Source: Girardinichthys multiradiatus (lineage: Eukaryota > Chordata > Actinopteri > Cyprinodontiformes > Goodeidae). From it: a stretch of 64,000 nt of DNA. Shown here in pieces: positions 11,700-23,102 of the stretch. The stretch's first letter is position 1; every line of letters begins with the position of its first letter. The translations under genes and the position numbers were made by a program. The notes below the pieces were generated by a model that saw only the letters and a list, made by a program, of their open reading frames with translations, was not told the DNA's origin and did not search any database. Location: contig NC_061801.1 of the NCBI RefSeq assembly GCF_021462225.1, forward strand, positions 8,242,125 through 8,306,124, in the 5' to 3' direction.

Positions 11700-11845
11700 C
11701 TCAAGAGGTCCTGTCCTGCAGCTTTTAGATGCATCCTGAGTGTGAAAATGAAACGTTGTATCTTGTTTGTATAACAGCATATAAGTTAGGGCAGCTGCAC
11801 AGACCAAGTGTGAGAAAGGATGCATCTAAAAGTTGCAGGACAATT
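11700..11845. repeat. Foldback MITE remnant (hAT-like)
   Basis: The arms 11,710-11,743 (ctgtcctgcagcttttagat...) and 11,809-11,843 are near-perfect reverse complements around a short spacer. The outer cctcaagaggtcctgtcctg resembles a common fish hAT MITE; a similar end occurs at 32,810-32,860. Confidence 0.55.
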
Positions 11846-12107
11846 GTTCTGTTTAACCTTTAGCAAGTGAATTACACGGCATTCACTGGGTATATTCAAC
11901 ATATGCAATTAATATGTAAGGAGTTAAAGGTTGGCTCATGACTCAATATGAAAAAGAGTAGATATGCAACTGAAATTGATATTTTTTTTGTCCCTAAAAC
12001 TCCATGTGAAACAGCTGTACAAGTTGTATTTACAATAAAATAGAAACGTGAAATCAGAAAGGAATACCTAAAAATGCAGCTGCAGAAAACACAAATTGAA
12101 ATACTAT

Positions 12108-12402
12108 GGAGCCTGGCAAGTGACCGCAGTTAAAAAAATAAAAACAAAGCTGGTGGAAATCCGTGCTCTCAGTTTTGCTCGGTGACATCTGTCGAGAGTT
12201 TGGACGCATGGCCCACACCTGCAAGGTAAATTCAGTGGAAGCTGTGAAGTGTGCAGATGAAAACATGGCAGTACATATGACAAGTAATCTGGAGTAATCT
12301 GCGTGCAGAGTGCCAAACCGAAAGCACGGTTTAATAAAGCATGAGCACGGATTTCTCTGGCTTCGTTTTTTTTTTTGTACCTGCTGACACTTGCCAGGCT
12401 CC
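12108..12402. repeat. ~295-bp MITE with ~60-bp inverted repeats
   Basis: The left end ggagcctggcaagtg and the right end cacttgccaggctcc are inverted copies. The match extends about 60 bp inward on each side, to ccgtgctc / gagcacgg, with small differences. No coding capacity. Target duplication not resolved. Confidence 0.7.
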
Positions 12403-14351
12403 GTGAAATACAACAGCTGGAGCATCAGTTAAATGTGGATGAGGTGCCCCTAAAGCTGGATGATTTAATTTATTTACCCAAAAACTAATGTATTTTCACT
12501 TGCAAGCAATAAAGAACACTTAATGAAATAAAAGGACTATTGTCTTTAGTTAGAGAAGTGATTGGTAAATCAGAAATTATTATAACAATGATTATATATA
12601 AAATCACCACGGGCAAGCCTAGAACTCCGTGTGGAGTCATGCACAGACCCAGACATTGTTAATGTGGGCTGCATCATACATGATCTTCACAGATGGTTTG
12701 TCAACTACATTTATATTAAACACGTATGTAATATAGAATAGGGTAGAAAATCCTTTATTGTCCCACAATGGGGGAAACATTAAATTTACATTTGAACAAA
12801 CTGTGTGGTTATCAACAAAGCATACTCAGGTTAATTAAATGAGATGCACCATAGTCAGATGACAGAATCAATGTTAACACTTGTTGAGCAGATGATAAAC
12901 TGTGCAATATAATATAAAACAAAACAATCTCCTTCATTCAGTGAAGGATCAGTTAATGTAACTGCCATGTATGCAGTGAATGATGCCTGGAAACCCAGAA
13001 ATATATGAAAAGATAATGCTTGAAGTCTCATAATGTGATACCGACTAAATTACTGCTTTCGCTGATACCCGCGGTTCTGTAAAATTCTTCTTTTATTATT
13101 CTTGTGTGTCTGTGTGTTAGGGAGTGGTGGTTGCTCCCATCTAGAATCACAGTTAAACTTTAACTAAACCTAAGCTATGTATGTCTGATGACATAAACCA
13201 GAATTACACTTTTTACACAGAATTCAACCCTGGTGTCCTGTGTGACTGGTATGGACACGCAACACTCTGCTAAGGAGGAAAACCTGACTTCACTGAATGT
13301 TTGCAATCGACACCATGGGCACCTCTGCTGTACAGTAACAGTTTAAGTGCAACAGTAACATTCCTGACAGCACGACATACAGGGGTTGGACAATGAAACT
13401 GAAACACCTGTAATTTTAGTGTGGGACGTTTCATGGCTAAATTGGACCAGCCTGGTAGCCAGTCTTCATTGATTGCACATTGCACCAGTAAGAGCAGAGT
13501 GTGAAGGTTCAATTAGCAGGGTAAGAGCACAGTTTTGCTCAAAATATTGAAATGCACACAACATTATGGGTGACATACCAGAGTTCAAAAGAGGACAAAT
13601 TGTTGGTGCACGTCTTGCTGGTGCATCTGTGACCAAGACAGCAAGTCTTTGTGATGTATCAAGAGCCACGGTATCCAGGGTAATGTCAGCATACCACAAA
13701 GAAGGATGAACCACATCCAACAGGATTAACTGTGGATGAAAGAGGAAGCTGTCTGAAAGGGATGTTCGGGTGCTAACCCGGATTGTATCCAAAAAACATA
13801 AAACCACGGCTGCCCAAATCACCGCAGAATTAAATGTGCACCTCAACTCTCCTGTTTCCACCAGAACTGTCCGTCGGGAGCTCCACAGGGTCAATATACA
13901 CGGCCGGGCTGCTATAGCCAAACCTTTGGTCACCAATGCCAAACGTCGGTTTCAATGGTGCAAGGAGCGCAAATCTTGGGCTGTGGACAATGTGAAACAT
14001 GTATTGTTCTCTGATGAGTCCACCTTTACTGTTTTCCCCACATCCAGGATAATTACGATGTGGAGAAGCCCCAAAGAAGCGTACCACCCAGACTGTTGCA
14101 TGGCCAGAGTGAAGCATCTGGGTGGATCAGTGATGGTTTGGGCTGCCATATCATGGCATTCCCTTAGCCCAATACTTGTGCTAGATGGGCGCGTCACTGC
14201 CAAGGACTACCGAACCATTCTTGAGGACCATGTACATCCAATGGTTCAAACATTGTATCCTGAAGGCGGTGCCATGTATCAGGATGACAATGCACCAATA
14301 CACACAGCAAGACTGGTGAAAGATTGGTTTGATGAACATGAAAGTGAAGTT

Positions 14352-14742
14352 CCCTCTCATCCACTGGGGTAAACCCCAACACGAGACGGCTGAGCTGGGA
14401 GGCAACAAGCAAACCCACACCAGCCCGCCGCCTCTCCCCGTGGGCCACTCCAGAGTAGAAGAGAGTCCAACCCCTCTCAAGGAGATGGGTTCCAGAGCCC
14501 ACGCTGTGCGTGGAGGCGAGCCCGACTATTTCTAGTCGATATCTCTCGACCTCCCGCACAAGCTCAGACTCCTTCCCCCCCAGCGAGGTGACATTCCACG
14601 TCCCTAGAGCCAGCCTAAGCATCCGGGGATCGGGCCGTTGAGGTCTCCACCTTCGTCCGCCACCCAATCCTCTTTGCACCGGTCCCTCACGGTTCCCCCT
14701 GCAGGTGGTGGGCCCACTGGAGGATGGCCTCGCGTCTCTCGT
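14352..14742 (-). mobile_element. Inverted 5' segment of the Rex3 insertion
   Basis: Minus-strand translation from about 14,679 gives the normal Rex3 N-terminus ([20 protein letters not shown], then [14 protein letters not shown]). It runs to FTPVDER at 14,352. About 55 bp around [15 protein letters not shown] are present in both the inverted and the direct parts. The pattern fits twin priming. Confidence 0.85.
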
Positions 14743-17444
14743 TTGGGCTTGTTGCCCCCCAGCTCAGCCGTCTCGTGTTGGGGTTTACCCCAGTGGATGA
14801 GAGGGTTGTATCCCTGCGCCTTCGGGTTGGGGAGAGGTCTCTGACTATCATTTCAGCCTACGGGCCGAGTGGTAGTGCAGAGTACCCTGCCTTCTTGGCG
14901 TCCCTGTCGGGGGTGCTGGATAGTGCCCCTCCCGGGGACTCCATTATTCTGCTGGGGGACTTCAACGCCCACGTGGGGAACGACAGTGACACCTGGAGAG
15001 GCGTGATCGGGAGGAATGGCCTCCCCGATCTGAATCCGAGTGGTGTTTTGTTATTGGACTTCTGCGCTAGTCACGGATTGTCCATAACGAACACCATGTT
15101 CAAACATAAGGGTGTCCATCAGTGCACTTGGCACCAGGACACCCTAGGCAGGAGGTCGATGATCGACTTTGTTGTCGTATCATCAGACCTTCGGCCGCAT
15201 GTTTTGGACACTCGGGTGAAGAGAGGGGCTGAGCTGTCCACTGATCATCACCTGGTGGTGAGTTGGATCCGCTGGAGGAGGAGAAAGCCGGACAGACTCG
15301 GCAGGCCCAAGCGCATAGTGAGGGTCTGCTGGGAACGCCTGGCGGAGCCCTCGGCCAGGGATGTATTCAACTCCCACCTCCGGGAGAGCTTCGACCAGAT
15401 CCCGGGGGATGTTGGAGACATAGACTCAGAGTGGACCATGTTCTCTGCATCTATTGTCGATGCTGCTGCCCATAGCTGCGGCCGTAAGGTCTGCGGTGCC
15501 TGTCGTGGCGGCAATCCCAGAACCCGGTGGTGGACACCGGCAGTAAGGGATGCTGTTAAGCTGAAGAAGGAGTCCTATCGGCTGTGGTTGGCTTGTGGGA
15601 CTCCTGAGGCGGCTGACGGGTACCGTGAGGCCAAGCGTGCTGCGGCCCGGGCTGTGGCAGAGGCAAAAACTCGGGCCTGGGAAGAGTTCGGTGAGGCCAT
15701 GGAGAAGGACTACCGGTTGGCCTCGAAGCGATTCTGGCAAACCGTCCGACGCCTCGGGAGGGGGAAGCAGTGCTCTGCCAACACTGTTTATAGTGGGGGC
15801 GGGAGACTGCTGACCTCGACTGAGGACATTATCGGGCAGTGGAAGGAGTACTTCGAGGATCTCCTCAATCCTGCCATCACGCATTCCGTGGTGGAAACAG
15901 AGGCTGGGGACTCGGGGTTGGACTCTTTCATCACCCAGGCTGAAGTCACCGAGGTGGTTAAAAAGCTCCGCGGTGGCAAGGCTTCGGGGGTGGATGAGAT
16001 CCGCCCTGAGTACCTCAAGTCTCTGGATGTTGTAGGGCTGTCATGGTTGACACGCCTCTTCAACATTGCGTGGCGGTCGGGGACAGTGCCTCTGGACTGG
16101 CAGACTGGGGTGGTGGTCCCCCTTTATAAGAAGGGGGACCGGAGGGTGTGTTCCAACTGCAGGGGGATCACACTCCTCAGCCTCCCTGGTAAAGCCTACG
16201 CCAGGGTATTGGAGAGGAGAGTCCGACCGATAGTCGAACCTCGGCTTCAGGAGGAACAGTGTGGTTTTCGTCCCAGCCGTGGAACACTGGACCAGCTCTA
16301 TACCCTCTACAGGGTGCTCGAGGGTTCATGGGAGTTTGCCCAACCGGTTCACATGTGTTTTGTGGACCTGGAGAAGGCATTCGACTGTGTCCCTCATGAT
16401 GCCCTGTGGGGGGTGCTCCAGGAGTATGGAATCGGGGGCCCTTTATTAGGGGCCATCCGGTCCCTGTACGAGCGGAGCAGGAGTTTGGTCCGCATTGCCG
16501 GCACTAAGTCGGACCTGTTCCCAGTGCATGTTGGACTCCGGCAGGGCTGCCCTTTGTCGCCGGTCCTGTTCATAACTTTTATGGACAGGATTTCTAGACG
16601 CAGCCAAGGGCCGGAGGGGGTCTGGTTTGGGGACCAGTGGATTTCGTCTCTTCTTTTTGCGGATGACGTGGTCCTGCTGGCCCCCTCTAGCCAAGACCTA
16701 CAGCATGCGCTGTGGCGGTTCGCAGCCGAGTGTGAAGCGGCTGGGATGGGGATCAGCTCCTCCAAGTCCGAGGCCATGGTACTCGACCGGAAAAGGGTGG
16801 CTTGTCCTCTTCAGGTTGGAGGGGAGTTCCTGCCTCAAGTGGAGGAGTTTAAGTATCTCGGGGTCTTGTTCACGAGTGAGCGAAGAATGGAGCGGGAGAT
16901 TGACAGACGGATCGGTGCGGCTGCCACAGTGATGGGGGCGCTGTGCCGGTCCATTGTGGTGAAGAGAGAGCTGAGCCGAAAAGCAAAGCTCTCAATTTAC
17001 TGGTCGGTCTACGTTCCTACCCTCACCTATGGCCATGAACTTTGGGTCATGACCGAAAGAACGAGATCACGGATACAAGCGGCTGAAATGAGCTTCCTCC
17101 GTAGGGTGGCCGGGCACTCCCTTAGAGATAGGGTGAGGAGCTCGGCCATCCGGGAGGGGCTCGGAGTAGAGCCGCTGCTCCTCCACATCGAGAGGAGCCA
17201 GTTGAGGTGGCTCGGGCATCTATACCGGATGCCTCCTGGACGCCTTCCTCGGGAGGTGTTCCAGGCATGTCCCACCGGGAGGAGGCCCAGGGGACGGCCC
17301 AGGACACGCTGGAGGGACTATGTCTCTCGGCTGGCCTGGGAACGCCTTGGGCTCCCCCTGGAGGAGCTGGAGGAGGTATCTGGAGAGAGGGACGTCTGGG
17401 CGTCTCTGCTGAGTCTGCTGCCCCCGCGACCCGGTCCTGGATAA
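14743..17444 (+). CDS. Rex3 endonuclease-reverse transcriptase, N-terminally truncated but open
   Basis: About 900 codons are uninterrupted to TAA 17,442-17,444. Order of parts: C-terminal two-thirds of an APE-type endonuclease ([30 protein letters not shown] with the catalytic histidine), a basic linker, and the RT domain ([58 protein letters not shown] with the catalytic pair). The C-terminal part has [20 protein letters not shown]. The first ~90 endonuclease residues lie in the inverted segment, so the true N-terminus is missing and the apparent ATG at 14,724 is fortuitous. It cannot retrotranspose itself, but the open frame suggests recent insertion. Confidence 0.85.
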
Positions 17445-18032
17445 GCGGAAGACGACGAACGAACGAACGAAAGTGAAGTTGAACATCTCCCATGGCCTGC
17501 ACAGTCACTAGATCTAAATATTATTGAGCCACTTTGGGGTGTTTTGGAGGAGCGAGTCAGGAAACGTTTTCCTCCACCTGTATCACGTAGTGACCTGGCC
17601 ACTATCTTGCAAGAAGAATGGCTTAAAATCCCTCTGACCACTGTGCAGGACTTGTATATGTCATTCCCAAGATGAACTGATTCTGTATTGGCTGCAAAAG
17701 GAGGCCCTACACCATACTAATAAATTGTTGTGTTCTAAAACCAGGTGTTTCAGTTTCATTGTCCAACCCCTGTACAGTTGCCTTTGAAGGATTTTCTGCG
17801 TCACCTATATTATACAAAAAAGCTGCTGTTGACATAAAAACGACGTGCAACCGTTGTGCCATAGGAGCAATGTGTGGGCTGAGAATATTGTTGAGATACA
17901 TTGACTGTGGCAAAAAACATACCTGGGAATTGATAACGGTACTCGCTGGTACCAGTTTTCAGTACTTTTATGTGTGTTATGTGGTCTTAAAATGTTATAA
18001 AATAAAATCTCACAAATGTTCCATTCAACATA

Positions 18033-18625
18033 CACTACCGGTCAAACGTTTTAGAATCACTTTCTCTTTCAATTTTTTTTATGTTTATGACAATTTCCAT
18101 TGTGCACAGATTCTCAGTAAAAGCATCAAAATTGTGAATGATCATACATGGATTTATGTAGCAAACGAAAAATTGTAAAAGAACTTGAAATAGGTTTTAT
18201 ATGTTAGATTCCTTAAAGTAGCACGCTTTGCTGTGATGACTGAAACATTAACCTTTGGCCGTCTCTCAATGAACCTCTGGTAAGTTCTTTCAAGACTCTT
18301 TGGAAAACCATTTCAGGGGAACCACCTCATAAAGATCATGGAGAGAACGCCACGAGAGCAAAGCAGTAATCACAGCAAAGGGAGGCTAATTGGAAGAATC
18401 TCAAATAGAAAAATTATAGCTTTTATTGAAGCTGCTAATCTAAAATAAAGCTGTGATCTAAAATATAAAAATGTTTAGTTATTTCACATTTTTTGTTTAC
18501 TACATAACTCTATGTGTTCCTTCAAAGTTTTGTTGCCTTTGGTGAGAATCTACAATGTAAATAGTCATGAAAAAAAAGAGACGCATTAACTGAGAAAGTG
18601 TATCTAAAACTTTTGACCAGTAGTG
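18033..18625. mobile_element. Non-autonomous Tc1-like element
   Basis: The ends are cactaccggtcaaacgtttt and its inverse cttttgaccagtagtg, preceded by TA at 18,031. The interior keeps a decayed transposase C-terminus (TISGEPPHKDHGENATRA-type text around 18,300-18,370). The same element is at 41,832-42,420 in copy B, so it predates the duplication. Confidence 0.8.
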
Positions 18626-18738
18626 CCTGTACTTCTCAATATATAAACTTTATTGAATATATCAAAACAACATCCAGCTGTTTGTACTGTAACATCTAAG
18701 ATGTTTCAAACATTTCTTCAACATGAAAACCCTTAACT

Positions 18739-19790
18739 GTCTTTCAGTGTTTAACCCTTTCTCTCTCGTAGACATAGTTACTGACTGAGCTTAACTGTGA
18801 CTAACTCTATGTGCTCTCTTTCAGACTCTAACCTTGAAAACTGGCTCAGAGTTTATCTGTTCTTTCTTCTGAGATGAAACGACTAAAGGAGCTACATCCA
18901 TTAACATTTACTTTTCCTTCCCATAGAAAGGACTCCTGGATCAGTGCTTCGTTGTTCTTTTTGTGTCTCTGATCTATTCTCTCAAACCCCCAGTCGGTCG
19001 TGGCAGATGGCCGCTCACACTGAGCCTGGTTCTGCTGGAGGTTTCTTCCTGGTGAAAGGGAGTTTTTCCTCTCCACTGTCGCTACATGCATGCTCAGTAT
19101 GAAGGATTGCTGCAAAGTCAATGCCAGTGACTGTCCACTGTCTCTCCATGCTCATCCAGGAGTGACTGCTACAAGTCTCTGACTCGATGCAATCTGCTGG
19201 GTTTGCTTAGATACAAAAACCTTTTATCTAATTTGAATAAATAACAATCTAAACCGCACTGTTCAATGGTTAGGATTAACTGGAATGTGTGTACCTGACT
19301 TGAAATCTATATGATTTGATTGAATTGACTTAGCCCATTTTAAAGTCACCCACCTTTCACACAATGTAACAGGAAACAACACTCTCCAAATACTTTTACC
19401 TCTGCCTTCCTCCCTCCCTGTTGGATGGAGTAAGGGGGAGTCAGGTTCAGCCTAAACCGGCTCAGTTTTGGTTGAGGTGCAAACACACCCTCCATTTCTG
19501 CTGCCTGTGCGTCCCCTTTTCCAATGGTTATAATCAGTCTGACAGAGAGAGGTACCCTCAATCCTTGTAGTTTTTAGTATAACAATAGCCACCAGTGGGC
19601 TCTAGATGGACAAACTTTATCAGTTTATTATTTAGCTTAGTACCCCTACACATAGCCTATTCTAAAATGGCAAAACACTCAGTACTTTATTTTTACCTCG
19701 CCAACACTACACCATTCCAAACCCTTTGTGAAGTGCCTTGAGACGACGTGTTGTGAATTGGTGCTATATAAATAAAACTGAATTGAATTA
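18739..19790 (+). mobile_element. L2 LINE 3' fragment with a nested repeat
   Basis: 18,739-19,330 and 19,718-19,790 match the 3' UTR and tail of the L2 copies at 2,190-4,985 and 23,930-25,985. Between them, 19,331-19,717 carries the repeat module also found at 3,195-3,470. Copy B lacks the whole block (42,528-42,540 reads straight through cccttaactacacagatttt), so this insertion is specific to A. Confidence 0.8.
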
Positions 19791-19805
19791 CGCAGATTTT
19801 GTTTT

Positions 19806-20022
19806 TTAATAAGGCACAAATTTAATGCACAAATTACATCCATTAGCAGGCATCTTAGCAGTGCTGAATGCAGGAATTGTAGCCATATATCTCACGGTGA
19901 CGAAAATTGTGCATTCTTCAGCCTCGACGAAAATCTGGTGCTTAACTAGGTGTTTCCTCAGATTAGAAGTATTCCCACCACTGGCCTTGCACATCACATC
20001 ACAAATTTTACAGCGACCGTAA
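19806..20022 (-). pseudogene. BED zinc-finger remnant
   Basis: On the minus strand the frame gives a BED-like finger (CKICDVMCKASGGNTSNLRK then H-x4-H) and about 35 further residues. It lies downstream of the zinc-finger gene on the same strand and may now be part of its 3' UTR. The copy at 42,551-42,762 is similarly short. In A it is cut off from the gene by a Tc1 insertion. Confidence 0.6.
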
Positions 20023-20024
20023 TA

Positions 20025-21589
20025 CAGGTCCTTCTCAAAATATTAGCATATTGTAAAAAAGTTCATTATTTTCCATAATGTAATGATGAAAATTTAACAT
20101 TCATATATTTTAGATGCATTGCATACTAACTGAAATATTTCAGGTCTTTTATTGTCTTAATACGGATGATTTTGGCAAACAGCTCATGAAAACCCAAAAT
20201 TCCTATCTCACAAAATTAGCATATTTCATCCGACCAATAAAAGAAGTGTTTTTAATACAAAAACGTCAACCTTCAAATAATCATGTACAGTTATGCACTC
20301 AATACTTGGTCGGGAATCCTTTGGCAGAAATGACTGCTTCAATGCGGCGTGGCATGGAGGCAATCAGCCTGTGGCACTGCTGAGGTCTTATGGAGGCCCA
20401 GGATGCTTCGAAAGAGGCCTTTAGCTCATCCAGAGTGTTGGGTCTTGAGTCTCTCAACGTTCTCTTCACAATATCCCACATATTCTCTATGGGGTTCAGG
20501 TCAGGAGAGTTGGCAGGCCAATTGAGCACAGTGATACCATTGTCAGTAAACCATTTACCAGTGGTTTTGGCACTGTGAGCAGGTGCCAGGTCGTGCTGAA
20601 AAATGAAATCTTAATCTCCATAAAGCTTTTCAGCAGATGGAAGCATGAAGCGCTTCAAAATCTCCTGATAGCTAGCTGCATTGACCCTGCCCTTGATAAA
20701 ACACAGTGGACCAACACCAGCAGCTGACACGGCACCCCAGACCATCACTGACTGTGGGTACTTGACACTGGACTTCTGGCATTTTGGCATTTCCTTCTCC
20801 CCAGTCTTCCTCCAGACTCTGGCACCTTGATTTCCGAATGACATGCAGAATTTGCTTTCATCCGAAAAAAGTACTTTGGACCACTGAGCAACAGTCCAGT
20901 GCTGCTTCTCTGTAGCCCAGGTCTGGGGAATGCGGCACCTGTAGCCCATTTTCTGCACACGCCTGTGCACGGTGGCTCTGGATGTTTCTACTCCAGACTC
21001 AGTCCACTGCTTCCGCAGGTCCTCCAAGGTCTGGAATCGGCCCTTCTCCACAATCTTCCTCAGGGTCCGGTCACCTCTTCTCATTGTGCAGCGTTTTCTG
21101 CCACACTTTTTCCTTCCCACAGACTTCCCACTGAGGTGCCTTGATACAGCACTCTGGGAACAGCCTATTTGTTCAGAAATTTCTTTCTGTGTCTTACCCT
21201 CTTGATTGAGGGTGTCAATAGTGGCCTTCTGGACAGCAGTCAGGTCGGCAGTCTTACCCATTATTGGGGTTTTGAGTGATGAACCAGGCTGGGAGTTTTA
21301 AAGGCCTCAGGAATCTTTTGCAGGTGTTTAGAGTTAACTCGTTGATTCAGATGATTAGGTCCATAGCTCGTTTAGAGACCCTTTTAAGGATATGCTAATT
21401 TTGTGAGATAGGAATTTTGGGTTTTCATGAGCTGTATGCCAAAATCATCCGTATTAAGACAATAAAAGGCCTGAAATATTTCAGTTAGTGTGCAATGAAT
21501 CTAAAATATATGAATGTTAAATTTTCATCATTACATTATGGAAAATAATGAACTTTATCACAATATGCTAATATTTTGAGAAGGACCTG
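20025..21589 (-). mobile_element. Tc1-like transposon in copy A
   Basis: The ends are caggtccttctcaaaatatt (20,025) and its inverse (to 21,589), with TA on both sides. Inverted repeats of ~200 bp with internal direct repeats (IR/DR type) are visible at both ends. Copy B has the empty site gaccgtaatatgtttgagc at 42,755-42,772. It stands 20 bp downstream of the stop codon of the copy A zinc-finger gene, in the same orientation. Confidence 0.95.
20299..21261 (-). pseudogene. Tc1 transposase with a single nonsense codon
   Basis: MGKTADLTAVQKATIDTLNQ starts at 21,261. HTH motifs include EISEQIGCSQSAVSRHL. The catalytic parts are VLFSDESKFCMSFG (first D), FIFQHDLAPAHSA (second D) and SPDLNPIENMW (E). 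A TAA at 20,611-20,613 falls where the copy at 45,833-46,795 has GAA (LYGDEDF), a G-to-T change. Otherwise the 320-codon frame is intact. It ends PTKY before TAG/TAA at about 20,299. Confidence 0.9.
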
Positions 21590-21609
21590 TATGTTTGAGC
21601 ATTCAAACC

Positions 21610-23102
21610 TTAGCCCTTCTCCATTCTAGTGTGGATTCTCATGTGTTTCTTTAAACTTCCTTTTTGGCTAAATCTTTGTCCACATAGATCACAACAGAAA
21701 GGTTTCAGCCCAGTGTGTATTGTCATGTGTGTGTTTAAATGTCCTTTTTGGCTAAATCTTTGTCCACATAGATCACAACAGAAAGGTCTCTCTCCAGTGT
21801 GAATTCTCATGTGTCTGTTTAAACTTTCTTTTATGTTAAATCTTTGTCCACATATATCACAACAGAAAGGGTTCTGTCCAGTGTGGATGCTCATGTGCTT
21901 GTTTAAATTTCCTTTTATGTTAAATCTTTGTCCACATAGATCACAACAGAAAGGCTTCTCTCCAGTGTGGATTCTCATGTGTGTGTTTAAATTTCCTTTT
22001 TGGCTAAATCTTTGTCCACATAGATCACAACAGAAAGGTTTCTGTCCAGTGTGGATTCTCAGGTGTGTGTTTAAATGTTGTTTTGTGTTAAATCTTTGTC
22101 CACATAGATCACAACACAAAGGTTTCTGTCCAGTGTGGATTCTCATGTGTGTGTTTAAATGTCCTTTTTGGCTAAATCTTTGTCCACATAGATCACAACA
22201 GAAAGGTTTCTGTCCAGTGTGGATTCTCAGGTGTGTGTTTAAATGTTGTTTTGTGTTAAATCTTTGTCCACATAGATCACAACAGAAAGGTTTCTCTCCA
22301 GTGTGGATGCTCATGTGTTTGTTTAAACTTCCTTTTCGGCTAAATCTTTGTCCACATAGATCACAACAGAAAGGTTTCTCTCCAGTGTGGATTCTCTTAT
22401 GCATGTTTAAAGTGCATTTTCCAATAAAAGTTTTACCACAGTCTTCACAGCTAAACTTCACTCCTGTCTGGACTTTCCTTGGCGATGCCACATTTTTCTT
22501 CTCTGTGAAACATTTCTTCCTATCCAGCAAGCTTAAAGATCCCATTTCTGAACTTATCATGTCTTTCTGAAGAAAGCCACGGTGAACCAATTGTTCAGCA
22601 AACTCAGGGGAGCTAGAAGTTTTGTTAATGTTTCCATCAGACTCAGGAACTCTGCTGTCCTTCAAGTCATTGTCCATGTCCTTAGATTTCAGTCCAGAGT
22701 CTGACAAGTGTTTGAGCTCAGAGACTGGGTGCTTTACATCATCGGACTTTTCATCCTTCTCAGTGTCTTCAGTTTCTGAGGAAATGGAACCATGTCCACG
22801 ATCTTGTATCTTAATGGATTCTTCTCCTCCATCGATGTCTTCTGGAAGCGCTCTACCTTTAATTGGGTCTTGATAAAGCTGTGAGAGCAGAGGGGAGCAG
22901 AGGGGAGTAGCAGTGACTGGAAACCTGATGGCATCAATCTCCTCCTTCCCATTGAGCCGCTCTCCCCCCAGACTGGTGTAGACCTCCTCCTGTTCCTCCT
23001 TTATGTGGTGGGGCTTTCGGTCAAGTAGGCCAGCACAAGGCCTGGGGTCTGCAGGAGCTGCTTCTTTAACCATCAGCATCTGCTTAACATCTGCAGGAAA
23101 CA
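21610..23102 (-). CDS. C2H2 zinc-finger gene, copy A: last exon (10 fingers)
   Basis: Probable sequence-specific DNA-binding transcription regulator in the nucleus. The exon follows a splice acceptor at 23,103/23,102 (tttcag) or, 12 nt on, at 23,091/23,090 (ctgcag); both keep frame with the 30,646-30,787 exon. The apparent start at 23,103 is GTG, so the exon is not initial. Parts: leader [37 protein letters not shown] (with a psi-K-x-E motif), an acidic/serine-rich linker, then 10 tandem C2H2 fingers of the CDLCGQRF type joined by HTGEKP/HTGQKP linkers. The first finger is CEDCGKTF. Helix residues -1/2/3/6 vary: GCTM, RGSK, TQHT, QGHT, TQHT, QGNT, IGNK, IESR, QGHT, QGSK. The leader type is common in fish zinc-finger families. 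Stop at 21,610-21,612. Confidence 0.85.

Larger units (their letters stand above)
14352..17468 (+). mobile_element. Rex3 (RTE-clade) LINE with inverted 5' segment
   Basis: Flanked by a 12-bp target duplication, gaaagtgaagtt (14,340-14,351 and 17,469-17,480). It ends in a short gaac-type tandem tail after gataagcggaagacgac. The block tggcagactggggtggtggt at about 16,097 is the site of a published Rex3 primer as I remember it. The first ~390 bp (14,352-14,742) are in antisense orientation relative to the rest. The element sits inside a Tc1 transposase gene. Confidence 0.92.
13566..17720 (+). pseudogene. Tc1 transposase split by Rex3 and carrying stops
   Basis: The N-terminal part starts at ATG 13,566 (MGDIPEFKRGQIVGARLAG) with HTH residues VSRATVSRVMSAYHKEG. 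Two stop codons follow before 13,770. The frame is then open to 14,351: VRRELHRVN, VLFSDESTFTVF (first catalytic D) and MYQDDNAPIHTA (second D). After the Rex3 insertion it resumes at about 17,481 with QSLDLNIIEPLWG, carrying the E of the DDE triad. It ends GGPTPY before TAA at 17,718-17,720. Inactive. Confidence 0.85.
13380..17772 (+). mobile_element. Tc1-like transposon interrupted by Rex3
   Basis: The ends are caggggttggacaatgaaac at 13,380 and its inverse at 17,753-17,772, flanked by TA on both sides. Copy B has the uninterrupted site cgacatacggttgcc at about 41,450-41,460, so this insertion postdates the duplication or was lost precisely in B. A Rex3 LINE (14,352-17,468) splits the transposase. 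Confidence 0.92.

Noticed and set aside
14352..14742. Independent antisense Rex3 insertion
   Set aside because: No target duplication at 14,742 and direct continuity with the sense part; a 5' inversion explains it better.
15183..17641. Numerous antisense and alternate-frame ORFs over Rex3 (and 35,369-37,945)
   Set aside because: Shadows of a GC-rich LINE coding region.
21809..22570. Long plus-strand ORF opposite the zinc-finger exon (also 42,904-44,244)
   Set aside because: Periodic antisense shadow of the 84-bp finger repeats ([23 protein letters not shown]); no independent signal.
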